DNA from: Candidatus Hydrogenedentota bacterium
GTDB taxonomy: Bacteria; Hydrogenedentota; Hydrogenedentia; Hydrogenedentales; CAITNO01
Assembly (NCBI GenBank): GCA_012730105.1
Contig: JAAYBJ010000105.1
Location: forward strand, 1-54,530
Direction: 5' to 3'
DNA: 54,530 nt
Shown here: one piece after another, positions 25,228 to 32,601 of the stretch
Layout of the letters: each line of letters begins with the position of its first letter
Position numbering within the stretch: position 1 is the stretch's first letter
The notes under the pieces: model-generated
What the model was told of the DNA's origin: nothing
Databases searched by the model: none
Seen by the model: the letters and a program-made list of their open reading frames with translations, nothing else
Made by a program: the position numbers and the translations under genes

Positions 25228-25338
25228 ATGAAGCATGTCCGAAAGATATCAGCCACGCGCGCAGACGCGTTTACAGCCTTTTTTAACGACCTATGGCGCG
25301 CATGGTATGATTATCGGGATGCAAAGAAATATTCTTGA
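25228..25338 (+). CDS. Microprotein 4: 36-residue ISATRA...WRxWYDxR peptide
   Basis: 36 codons, ATG at 25228, TGA at 25336-25338, with GGGAGA about 8 bases upstream. The protein begins MKHVRKISATRADAF and continues through DLWRAWYDYR to a Lys-rich end. It is a clear paralogue of the next gene: 20 of 36 residues are identical in an ungapped alignment, and of those 20 shared residues eight use different synonymous codons. Conserved Trp, Arg, Tyr and Phe spacing suggests a short amphipathic helix. It has no signal peptide or membrane span. I recognise no family. Too short for most gene finders. Confidence 0.75.
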   Translation: MKHVRKISATRADAFTAFFNDLWRAWYDYRDAKKYS

Positions 25339-25341
25339 CAA

Positions 25342-25351
25342 CTTGGCCAAG
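25342..25351. repeat. 10-bp palindrome between the paired microprotein genes
   Basis: CTTGGCCAAG is perfectly self-complementary and lies in the 30-bp gap between microproteins 4 and 5, just before the ribosome-binding site of the latter. It could tune processing or translation of the pair, or be chance. Confidence 0.25.
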
Positions 25352-25368
25352 CAGGATGGAGGAAACCC

Positions 25369-25488
25369 ATGAAACATATTAATACGATATCGGCAACCCG
25401 TGCGGAGGCGTTTCGGGATTTTATGTATGCCATCTGGCGCTCCTGGTATGATTTTCGCATTCAGAAGAAGAATGAATACCTCATCTGA
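25369..25488 (+). CDS. Microprotein 5: 39-residue ISATRA...WRxWYDxR peptide
   Basis: 39 codons, ATG at 25369, TGA at 25486-25488, with GGAGG about 7 bases upstream. The protein begins MKHINTISATRAEAF, passes through AIWRSWYDFR and ends KKNEYLI. Paralogue of microprotein 4; substitutions outside the identical positions are often conservative (Val/Ile, Asp/Glu, Leu/Ile, Ala/Ser, Tyr/Phe). Retained protein sequence over diverged codons is strong evidence that both are translated and selected. It is the last gene before the intrinsic terminator at 25515-25547. Function unknown; the shared M-K-H start links it loosely to microproteins 1-3. Confidence 0.77.
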   Translation: MKHINTISATRAEAFRDFMYAIWRSWYDFRIQKKNEYLI

Positions 25489-25514
25489 CGCAATGACGAT
25501 AACAGCATGCATGC

Positions 25515-25547
25515 GCCCTTGTCGAGTTGAACGACAAGGGCTTTTTT
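25515..25547 (+). terminator. Strong intrinsic terminator ending the microprotein cluster
   Basis: Perfect 10-bp stem GCCCTTGTCG (25515-25524) and CGACAAGGGC (25532-25541), 7-base loop, followed at once by six T (25542-25547). It begins 27 bases after the stop of microprotein 5, and is the clearest terminator in the window. Confidence 0.93.
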
Positions 25548-25853
25548 ATGTATAAAAGGCTTGGGTATTCTCTGATAAATGCCCATGGCCGTAAAAGGCG
25601 ATTTTGAAATAAACCATAAGGAATATTGCGTTCCTATTGTTAAGGCTTGGGCATCTATAGCCTGCCATACCGATCGGGCACAGGTTTTTGGCCCTGCCAC
25701 AACCCATTACTACGCACTGCCGCACATCAGCCATAGTAACGCAAACACTACGGGGAATTACCCTTCCTTCTTTCGGGATTCTTCTCGAAGTCTTTAGCGG
25801 ATTTCCTGTAGACGGCGAATGGCTACCGTGCCGTATAGGAAGGACACCCTATT
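25548..25853. other. Spacer before glucan phosphorylase: imperfect direct repeats, no convincing gene
   Basis: 306 bases between the terminator and glgP. AAGGCTTGGGTAT (25556-25568) recurs as AAGGCTTGGGCAT (25642-25654). The first copy can form a stem with TGCCCA about 10 bases on; the second lies in a GGCT...AGCC hairpin. A 72-codon frame at 25579-25797 has no ribosome-binding site or recognisable composition. The glgP promoter presumably lies here. Confidence 0.4.
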
Positions 25854-28412
25854 ATGCCGCAAATACTGAAATATACCGTTATCCCAAAAATTCCCAAACG
25901 GCTTGAACGTCTTACGGATATTGCCTGCAACATCTGGTGGTGTTGGAACCCTGAAGCAGTAGATCTGTTTTTTCGTATCGACCGTGAACTCTGGACAAAG
26001 GTGGAACATAATCCGGTTCGTCTGTTAGGGGAAGTAAGTCAGGCGCGGCTGGAGGAACTCGCCGCCAGCGCCAGTTTTCTTGCCCACTTGGACCGGGTGG
26101 CGAATACGCTTGACGCCTACATGAAGGACGGGGAATGGCGCGCACTCCATGCGGACGCGCCGGAAGACCTCCTTGTGGCCTATCTTTCCGCGGAATTCGG
26201 CCTGCAGGAATCCATAAAAGTGTATTCCGGCGGCCTGGGTGTGCTTGCCGGCGATCATTTAAAAGCCGCGAGCGACCTCGGGGTGCCCCTGGTCGGTGTG
26301 GGACTGCTTTACCGGGAAGGCTATTTTCGCCAGTATCTGAACGAGGACGGCTGGCAGCAGGAACTATATCCGAAGAATGACTTTCACAACATGTCAATTA
26401 CCCTGGAGCAGGATGAAACGGGCGCGCCCCGGGTCATTGAGGTCCCTTATCCGGGACGCCTTGTCAAGGCATTTATCTGGCGCTGCCAGGTCGGCCGGGT
26501 TTCCCTGTACCTGCTGGACTGCGATCATCCGGAAAACACCGTTGCCGACCGCAACATCACCGCCCAGTTATATGGCGGGGATCGTGAAACACGCATTAAG
26601 CAGGAAATCATGCTGGGCATGGGCGGTGTGATCGCGCTGAAATACTTGGGCCTGCACCCCACGATTTATCATATCAATGAAGGACACGCCGCCTTCATGA
26701 TGCTGCAACGCATCAGAGATCTTATGGAACGCGACGGCATCGGTTTCTGGGAAGCGGTGGAAGTGGTTCGAATCGGCAGCGTTTTCACTACCCACACGCC
26801 TGTTCCCGCCGGCAACGACATGTTCGACCCGCATTTAATCACAACCTATTTTCAGGACTATTGCAACGCCCTGAACATTTCCATCAATGACCTGCTCTGG
26901 CTCGGACGCCAAAACCCGAACGACCCGCGCGAGCCTTTCTGCATGACCGTGCTGGCGTTAAAATTGTCGGCGGCCTCCAACGGGGTGAGCAAGCTGCACG
27001 GCAGTGTTGCGCGCAACATGTGGGCCAATGTATGGAAACAGGTACCCGAGGACGAACTGCCCATCACTTCGGTGACCAACGGCGTACACATTCCCACGTG
27101 GATTTCCAAGGATCTTGCCAATCTTTTTGACAGATACCTGGGCCCGGACTGGGTCGCGACGCCCCATGACCAGTCCGTGTGGGAACGCATTGACTCGGTG
27201 CCGGACTCGGAATTGTTCCGGATTCATGAGCGATGCTGTCAACGCCTGGTCGGTTTCGCGCGGCGTCGCGCCGAACAGCAATTAATCAACCGCGGTGCCC
27301 CCACCTCCGAGGTGCGCAAGGCGCGGGAACTGCTCGACGGGGAAACGCTTACCATAGGGTTCGCCCGACGATTCGCCACCTACAAGCGCGCCACGCTGCT
27401 TTTCAAAGACCAGGACCGGCTTCGCAAAATCTTGACAAATCCCGACATGCCGGTGCAGTTGATCATTGCCGGGAAAGCCCATCCCCAAGACACCCAGTCC
27501 AAGGAACTTATCCGTCAAATCATCCATTTTGCCCGGGATCCGCAAGTACGCCGCCATATCGCCTTTATCGAAGACTACGACATCAACGTGGCCCGCTACA
27601 TGATTCAGGGGGTGGATTGCTGGCTGAACACGCCAAGGCGTCCCATGGAAGCCAGCGGCACCAGCGGCATGAAGGCGGCCGCCAACGGCGCTCTGAATAT
27701 CAGTATTCCGGACGGGTGGTGGTGCGAGGCGGAAAACCTGGGAGAAAACGGCTGGAGCATCGGCAAAGGCGAGGCTTATGACGATGTCGAGGAACAGGAT
27801 CTCATTGAAAGCCAGGCTCTGTACGAAATTCTGGAACAGGAAGTGGCGCCCATGTTCTACAACCGGGGCAAAGAGGGGCTTCCCCGGGAATGGATCGGCA
27901 GAATGAAAAGCGCCATTCGCACCATCGCGCCCATGTTCAACACCTATAGAATGGTGCTGGAATATGGCGACCGTTTTTATGTGCCCTGCTGTCAGCGCCG
28001 CCATCGCCTGTTTCAAAACGATCGGGCTCTGGTGTACAAACTCTCCGCATGGAAATCCGTCATCAGGAAACACTGGTCCGCTGTCAAAATTCTCCACATA
28101 GAAAGCGGCCCGATCCAGAACCTGCATTATGGCGACACTCTGGAAATCACCGCCCAAGTGCACCTGGGCGAACTTGCCTGCGACGATGTCCGGGTCCAGA
28201 TCTACCACGGCGGTCTGGATTATCAGGGCAACTTCGCGCAGGCGGAGCAGGCGACCATGGAGTGCATGGAAGACCTGGGCGGCGGTAACTACCTATACAA
28301 GGGCACGGCGCCCTGTGAAATAACAGGCATGTCAGGTTGCACGGTCAGGGTCCTTCCATGGCATGAAGACTTCATACATGAACACGAGATGAGGCTGATT
28401 ACCTGGGCCTGA
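25854..28412 (+). CDS. glgP: Alpha-glucan (glycogen/maltodextrin) phosphorylase with N-terminal DUF3417
   Basis: 852 residues, typical of the DUF3417-containing branch of GT35 phosphorylases, which release glucose-1-phosphate from alpha-1,4-glucans. The N-terminal ~110 residues are DUF3417 (RLTDIACNIWWCWNPEAVDLF). The catalytic part begins VAYLSAEFGLQESIKVYSGG and includes VYSGGLGVLAGDHLKAASDL, THTPVPAGND, SVTNGVHIPTW and FARRFATYKRATLL. The pyridoxal-phosphate Lys lies in EASGTSGMKAAANGAL (Lys607), as in GlgP/MalP. The ribosome-binding site AGGAAGG is about 9-11 bases before the ATG at 25854. No glycogen synthase or branching gene is adjacent, so it may be a stand-alone storage-glucan gene. 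It is separated from the microprotein cluster by a strong terminator. Confidence 0.97.
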   Translation: MPQILKYTVIPKIPKRLERLTDIACNIWWCWNPEAVDLFFRIDRELWTKVEHNPVRLLGEVSQARLEELAASASFLAHLDRVANTLDAYMKDGEWRALHADAPEDLLVAYLSAEFGLQESIKVYSGGLGVLAGDHLKAASDLGVPLVGVGLLYREGYFRQYLNEDGWQQELYPKNDFHNMSITLEQDETGAPRVIEVPYPGRLVKAFIWRCQVGRVSLYLLDCDHPENTVADRNITAQLYGGDRETRIKQEIMLGMGGVIALKYLGLHPTIYHINEGHAAFMMLQRIRDLMERDGIGFWEAVEVVRIGSVFTTHTPVPAGNDMFDPHLITTYFQDYCNALNISINDLLWLGRQNPNDPREPFCMTVLALKLSAASNGVSKLHGSVARNMWANVWKQVPEDELPITSVTNGVHIPTWISKDLANLFDRYLGPDWVATPHDQSVWERIDSVPDSELFRIHERCCQRLVGFARRRAEQQLINRGAPTSEVRKARELLDGETLTIGFARRFATYKRATLLFKDQDRLRKILTNPDMPVQLIIAGKAHPQDTQSKELIRQIIHFARDPQVRRHIAFIEDYDINVARYMIQGVDCWLNTPRRPMEASGTSGMKAAANGALNISIPDGWWCEAENLGENGWSIGKGEAYDDVEEQDLIESQALYEILEQEVAPMFYNRGKEGLPREWIGRMKSAIRTIAPMFNTYRMVLEYGDRFYVPCCQRRHRLFQNDRALVYKLSAWKSVIRKHWSAVKILHIESGPIQNLHYGDTLEITAQVHLGELACDDVRVQIYHGGLDYQGNFAQAEQATMECMEDLGGGNYLYKGTAPCEITGMSGCTVRVLPWHEDFIHEHEMRLITWA

Positions 28413-28541
28413 GGCGCGCAACCTTTCAGTCGATAAAAACCAGTCTAACGTGACTGACACGGTATGTTGCATCGTCGTATGCAAGGAAGCCATGGGGCTC
28501 ATGACGTACTGGCCCTATCAAACGTGGCGGGCTTCACGGGT

Positions 28542-29486
28542 TCAAACGTGCGTGCCGTTTTCCCGGGCATGAATGAGCGCGGTCAGCAGGGTGTTCGCGG
28601 GGCATGACACTTCTTCTGCCTGCCCGAACCGGGCGATGGCGCCGTTGAGCGCGTCTATTTCCGTGCGCCTGCCTTGCAGCAGGTCTTCGCGCATGCTGGC
28701 GTAGTGGGCCGCCGTCGGCGGCAGCATCTGGCCGTAGAACGCCTCGAGGTAGCCTTCGGCGGTTTCAGGCTCCATCAAAACCTTCATAGCCGCCGCCACA
28801 GCATAAATTTCATGGATAACCGTGTCCATCACCTGGCGCGTATCCTCGTTTTCCGCCAAAGCGCCGTAGGGAACATTCAACAACGCGGAAAGCGGGTTCA
28901 GGGCGCAGTTATAGGCAACCTTGCTCCAGAGTATCGTTTTGATGCGGTTCGTCGCCACGGTGGGCAAGCCGGCCGCCTCCATCGCGGCCGCCACATGCGC
29001 CGCCGCCTCAGCCGCGCCCGGGGCGCCGTACCCGCCAATGGCGGTCGGCGCGGCAATGACCGTTACCTCCACCCTGCCCGGCTGCAATATGCGCGCGCCG
29101 TAAATGACACGTGCGCCCAGGACATGGTCCCACCCCAGTTCGTTGGCGATCCGTTCGGCATTTCCAAGGCCGTTCTGGTAGGAGCAAACCCATGTTTTCC
29201 CGGAAACCACTGGTGCGATAAGCCGTGTCGCGCTGATGGTATCGTAGGATTTAACCGAGACAAGCACCAGATCGAAATCCGATACGGGTAGATCCCCGAC
29301 CGCAGTGACTGCGTGAATGGACTGTACCCGGTGTTCGCCCCATATCCCTTCAATAAACAAACCATCGCGCCCGATCGCTTCGATATGGGAAGTGCGCCCG
29401 ACCAGATATACCTCGTGGCCCGCGCGCGCCATGAAGCCGCCGGCCACGGACCCCAGTGCACCCGCGCCCATGACAAGAATTCGCAT
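28542..29486 (-). CDS. panE: 2-dehydropantoate 2-reductase (ketopantoate reductase)
   Basis: 314 residues from the ATG at 29486, which has GGAG 7 bases upstream and gives the family N-terminus MRILVMGAGALGSVAGG, an NADPH-binding Rossmann motif. The C-terminal domain shows the catalytic segment NRIKTILWSKVAYNCALNPL, with a Lys/Asn arrangement as in ApbA/PanE, then ALLNVPYGAL. It reduces ketopantoate to pantoate in coenzyme A synthesis; some relatives act on other 2-keto acids, so substrate is likely but not certain. It converges with glgP and no other pantothenate genes are near. Confidence 0.9.
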   Translation of the reverse strand: MRILVMGAGALGSVAGGFMARAGHEVYLVGRTSHIEAIGRDGLFIEGIWGEHRVQSIHAVTAVGDLPVSDFDLVLVSVKSYDTISATRLIAPVVSGKTWVCSYQNGLGNAERIANELGWDHVLGARVIYGARILQPGRVEVTVIAAPTAIGGYGAPGAAEAAAHVAAAMEAAGLPTVATNRIKTILWSKVAYNCALNPLSALLNVPYGALAENEDTRQVMDTVIHEIYAVAAAMKVLMEPETAEGYLEAFYGQMLPPTAAHYASMREDLLQGRRTEIDALNGAIARFGQAEEVSCPANTLLTALIHARENGTHV

Positions 29487-29699
29487 AATAAAACTCCCTT
29501 GAAATAATTTCACTCCCCCGCCGCCAATCCGTTACCGGGGGAAGTATAAAATCATTTCAGCGCATGGCGCAACCAATGAGAACGGTAATTGAATCCCCGC
29601 AAACCAGAAATAGCCAACTGCACACCCGTCTGACGTCTGCGAACTTCATCCCACAGTGTCAGCAGTGAATAGCAAATAAACAAGATGACCCCGGAATTC

Positions 29700-29753
29700 G
29701 GTATCGGCATCGGTATCGGCATCGCTATCGGCATCGGTATCGGTATCGGTATC
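29700..29753. repeat. Tandem hexamer array (GGTATC/GGCATC x 9)
   Basis: Nine consecutive hexamers, GGTATC or GGCATC with one GCTATC, occupy exactly 54 bases. Alternation of GGTATC GGCATC gives an underlying 12-mer period on the left half. The last part (GTATCGGTATCG, 29743-29754) is mirrored by CGATACCGATAC at 29786-29797, a perfect 12-bp inverted repeat across 31 bases, so RNA from here could form a long hairpin. Confidence 0.9.
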
Positions 29754-29835
29754 GTGCATTCCGATTGTGAGTAAAAGGATGGTCTCGATACCGATACTGA
29801 AAATAGTAAAAGCCCCCTTAACTTGATGCCTTCAG

Positions 29836-29850
29836 AATCCCAACGGGATT
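29836..29850. repeat. Short palindrome AATCCC-AAC-GGGATT
   Basis: Perfect 6-bp inverted repeat around AAC. A similar ATCCC-GAA-GGGAT palindrome lies at 41830-41842 in another spacer. Such CCCGAAGGG-like units are common dispersed repeats in some planctomycete-like genomes, from memory; membership is an inference. Confidence 0.4.
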
Positions 29851-30046
29851 GCTTCAAAAAGCGGGTGGCGTGCCCCTTTCAGAACGAAAACGGGGACTGG
29901 TAACGGTGCGCTCCAAAGGCCTGCACGTGATGTGCTGCACCCCATAACAGCGCAACGGTACCTGCACCCGCTTTCGTGGAATAAACGAATTGACCATGAT
30001 AGGTGCCTGTTCAGGGTTACACAGGTCACTTGTCACCGGTTACCTT

Positions 30047-30505
30047 CTATCCTTTGCCTTGCGATTTATTCGTATATAATCGCCACCATACTGGCAGATA
30101 CAGGCAGATAATGGTTGGGCCATAATTTAATATGCCCCCATGAAGAAAAGGCAGAATGAACTCAAACCCAAAACTTACATACATCAGTACCATAAAAGCC
30201 GTAAGTACGATAGATTCTGTTCTAGACTTGCGTTGTCTTAAGTAATGGTACCATATGAGCATCCAGTCGGGAAGTGGACAAAGGACAACAACCATTGCCC
30301 AATAGAGCATGTACCGTTCCGGTCCGTATCCCCCACAGAACACTATCACCACTTGCACTATCCCAGTAAACCAAATAATAAGTGACAGAAAAGCGTAACG
30401 ATTCCGGAAAGAGAATCTCTGAAGATTGATGCGTCCCTCGAAGATGATCGTTATAATTGCAAACGGACCGAAGACTAACGCACCCCAAGAAATTTCTTGA
30501 CTCAT
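30047..30505 (-). CDS. Small multi-span membrane protein, possible RHS-toxin immunity protein
   Basis: 152 residues with four to five hydrophobic spans (for example ALVFGPFAIITIIF, YAFLSLIIWFTGIVQVVIVF, MLYWAMVVVLCPLPDWMLIW and VLTAFMVLMYVSFGFEFIL). The start ATG at 30505 follows a strong GAGGAG. I recognise no family. It lies only 34 bp after the end of the broken RHS gene on the same strand, where polymorphic-toxin loci keep the immunity gene, and small multi-span proteins are common among immunity proteins. That role is inference from position only. Confidence 0.65.
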   Translation of the reverse strand: MSQEISWGALVFGPFAIITIIFEGRINLQRFSFRNRYAFLSLIIWFTGIVQVVIVFCGGYGPERYMLYWAMVVVLCPLPDWMLIWYHYLRQRKSRTESIVLTAFMVLMYVSFGFEFILPFLHGGILNYGPTIICLYLPVWWRLYTNKSQGKG

Positions 30506-30539
30506 TATCTCTCCTCACGTGCTTGACATTTTAGAATGC

Positions 30540-31540
30540 TTATCCAGGCATTGTGCAAGATTTTATCCATGTATTCTTACTTGGTAGTGATACAGGAGCG
30601 TCTGGTATCCCTATAGTGCTCCAAGCACACGCGTTTCCCCAACAGTTGTTCCACGGCGTCCACTGCTCTTTTCCGGCATTCGCCACATCCCGCCAGGTAT
30701 TTAATAAGAATATATCTTCCTGAGGGGTACTTGGAATTGTCCACTTAAGCCAGTTGGGATAGGGTGATTTCGAGCGGTCAGTCATGTCCTTTGCCCCTTC
30801 TTCTGGTGCAAAATTAAGTACCCTAGAGCCGGTTCTATTTCCAGCCGAATCCCAAGTATCCACTTCAATCCAAGCATGTAGAAAAAAGCATATAGATCGA
30901 TCCAAGCCGAGGTGATCTTTCGCTATAATCGGGTTCTCGCCCACATAGGCATACACATTCGGCCCATCGACGAATCCCAGCGGGTCGTGCATATTCCACC
31001 TGGCGGTCTGGGGGTTGTAGTAGCGGAAGTGGGCGTAATACTGGCCGATGGCGCTGTCCCAGAGGTGGCCTGTGTAGCCGACCGTGAGGGGCAGAACCAC
31101 GTTGCGCAGGAGTTCGCCGTAGGGCGCGTAGTCATAGCGCGCCATCGCGGCCTTGGTCTGGCCCGTCAGCTGACGCACGCTGCCCAGGTGATCCGTCAGG
31201 TGATAGCGCCACTCCGCTATCGCCGGGTTGGACCCGGCAAAGGCGGCCAGGCCCGGCACATACCCTGTTTGCAGCGCGCCGATGGTCCAACTGCCGACCG
31301 TGCCGGCATATTCGCCGCACTCTTCCCACCCCGTCCAGCGGAACCACGTGGCCGTGGTTTTGTCGAGTTGTTCCAGTCGCCGCCGGCCCAGGCCGTCATA
31401 GTTGTACCCCACCGACGCCGTTTCACCCGGGAAGTTCTCGACGTGACCGATTTGAGTTTATCATCGAAACGATAGGCATAGGTGGCGGTGTAGGATCCCT
31501 CCGTCTTGCCGACCATCCTGCGTCGATCCCTGAAGATTCA
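30540..31540 (-). pseudogene. RHS-repeat protein C-terminal fragment, frameshifted, with putative papain-like toxin end
   Basis: The main frame (to 30540) carries YD/RHS repeat text: YNYDGLGRRRLEQLDKTT, YHLTDHLGSVRQLTG, YDYAPYGELL and the RHS core end YAHFRYYNPQTARWNMHDPL followed by GENPIIAKDHLGLD. The same RHS text upstream is in another frame (RRRMVGKTEGSYTATYAYRF), and the two join near base 31440, so there is a frameshift. A TGA at about 31535 cuts that frame, with no RHS text further upstream. So this is the tip of a once larger gene. The variable end after the core (~120 residues) contains HAWIEVD and, about 85 residues on, WNNCWGNACAWSTIGIP, a His...Cys pattern seen in permuted papain-like (LRAT/NlpC-like) toxins. 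Product and activity are uncertain. Confidence 0.75.
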
Positions 31541-31653
31541 ATTTTCAACAGGTTACGGAGATTGCAGCGGGTATCTTACGCGATAAATTCTAAATCATAG
31601 ATGAGTATAATGTACTTGGAACCCGGAATTTATCCTAACATGAAAGTTCATGA

Positions 31654-32475
31654 TCAGGGCGCCTGTTCCCCCTCCTGGGGATCATTCGTCGGCTCAACAG
31701 GCGGGTTTTCTTCGGGCAAGGCCAGGAGTTGCCGGTCGAAGTGCCCGGTTTCAATAAAGGAGGCGCAAAGTTGCGCCACGATTTTGCTGTTCATGATGAA
31801 ATTATGCGACTGGTCAACGGCCACCCAGTCCGTCATGCCCTCCAGTTTGGTCTGTTCAAGGCTGATCACGCCGTCATTGGGTTCTTTCAGCATGAAGGAC
31901 TGCCCCCGATTCCCGGCAATAACGCCGAATTCCACGGGGGGCACAGGAAGCTGTTCGTAAAACTCACTTGAAGCCAGTTCCTGTCCGCTTTCGCCTGTAA
32001 ACCATTGATAGATCCTGTTGTCGCTCAGCGCGCGCACCAGGTCTGCCGGCTGGTTGGGAGGTGCCAGCATGACAATACGGCCGAGTCCTTCCGGCAGACC
32101 CGCGCGAAAGGCGGCACGAATGATTACATTGCCGAAGGAATGGGCGATCAGGTGGTACCGGCCTCCGTGAATCTGGGCTTTAAGCAGGGCGCACAGTTGA
32201 CCGGCCAGGTCGTCTATGGAGTGACTGTGCGCCATGTAGGGGAAGGTCACCACCGAATACCCCGCCTGCCGCAAGCGTGTATCGAGCACCCACAAAGACG
32301 CGCGTCCTCGCCCCATGCCCTGAAGAAGCACGATGGTCTCCCCCGGTTCTGCGGCCTGTGCCGCGTTGGGCTCCGAACCGGCGGGCGTTCCCTCGGCATG
32401 GGGGTAACCACCGCAACACGTCAACAGCACGCCGATGCAAAGGACACGTATCAGGATATGGCCAGATTTATTCAT
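31654..32475 (-). CDS. Exported alpha/beta-hydrolase (lipase/esterase-like), probable lipoprotein
   Basis: 273 residues. The N-terminus is a signal sequence (ILIRVLCIGVLLTCCGG) with Cys20 or Cys21 a possible lipidation site. The fold is alpha/beta-hydrolase: ETIVLLQGMGRGRASLW opens it, and the nucleophile elbow IAHSFGN gives Ser113, with Ala replacing the first Gly of GxSxG. The acid is Asp201 in PNDGVISLEQT and the base His224 in DQSHNFIM, a triad spacing typical of esterase/lipase-family proteins that act on membrane lipids or esters. The C-terminal ~25 residues are Pro/Glu-rich. No ribosome-binding site is clear. Substrate unknown. Confidence 0.82.
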   Translation of the reverse strand: MNKSGHILIRVLCIGVLLTCCGGYPHAEGTPAGSEPNAAQAAEPGETIVLLQGMGRGRASLWVLDTRLRQAGYSVVTFPYMAHSHSIDDLAGQLCALLKAQIHGGRYHLIAHSFGNVIIRAAFRAGLPEGLGRIVMLAPPNQPADLVRALSDNRIYQWFTGESGQELASSEFYEQLPVPPVEFGVIAGNRGQSFMLKEPNDGVISLEQTKLEGMTDWVAVDQSHNFIMNSKIVAQLCASFIETGHFDRQLLALPEENPPVEPTNDPQEGEQAP

Positions 32476-32601
32476 AAAAAAATGACTTTATCGTGAAAAG
32501 GGCGGGAATCGCTCATAGCGCCCGTCTTGCCGGGCGGACCCGCACCGGCCCGTTTCAAAGAATGCGACACCCGCCGGACATGGAAGTGTCAAGGGTATTC
32601 A

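Larger units (their letters stand above)
29487..30046. other. Repeat-rich 560-bp spacer without a convincing gene
   Basis: Holds the GGTATC-type hexamer array (29700-29753), its inverted partner, and a short AATCCC-AAC-GGGATT palindrome at 29836-29850. A 101-codon minus-strand frame (29552-29857) crosses the array and would encode an Ile-Pro/Met-Pro repeat, but that is simply the translation of the DNA repeat. Two frames of 60-65 codons at 29832-30036 are equally unsupported. I see no RNA gene. Confidence 0.6.

Noticed and set aside
24408-25488. RiPP precursor cluster
   Set aside because: No modifying enzyme, leader-peptidase or exporter nearby, and the peptides lack the usual leader/core split; only the small size fits.
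25579-25797. 72-codon frame between the terminator and glgP
   Set aside because: No ribosome-binding site, no M-x-H start, low-complexity end; probably chance.
29552-29857. 101-codon minus-strand frame with Ile-Pro/Met-Pro repeat
   Set aside because: The peptide repeat is only the translation of the GGTATC DNA array; no start signal. A four-helix-bundle S23-type gene, sometimes near such repeats, was also looked for and not found.
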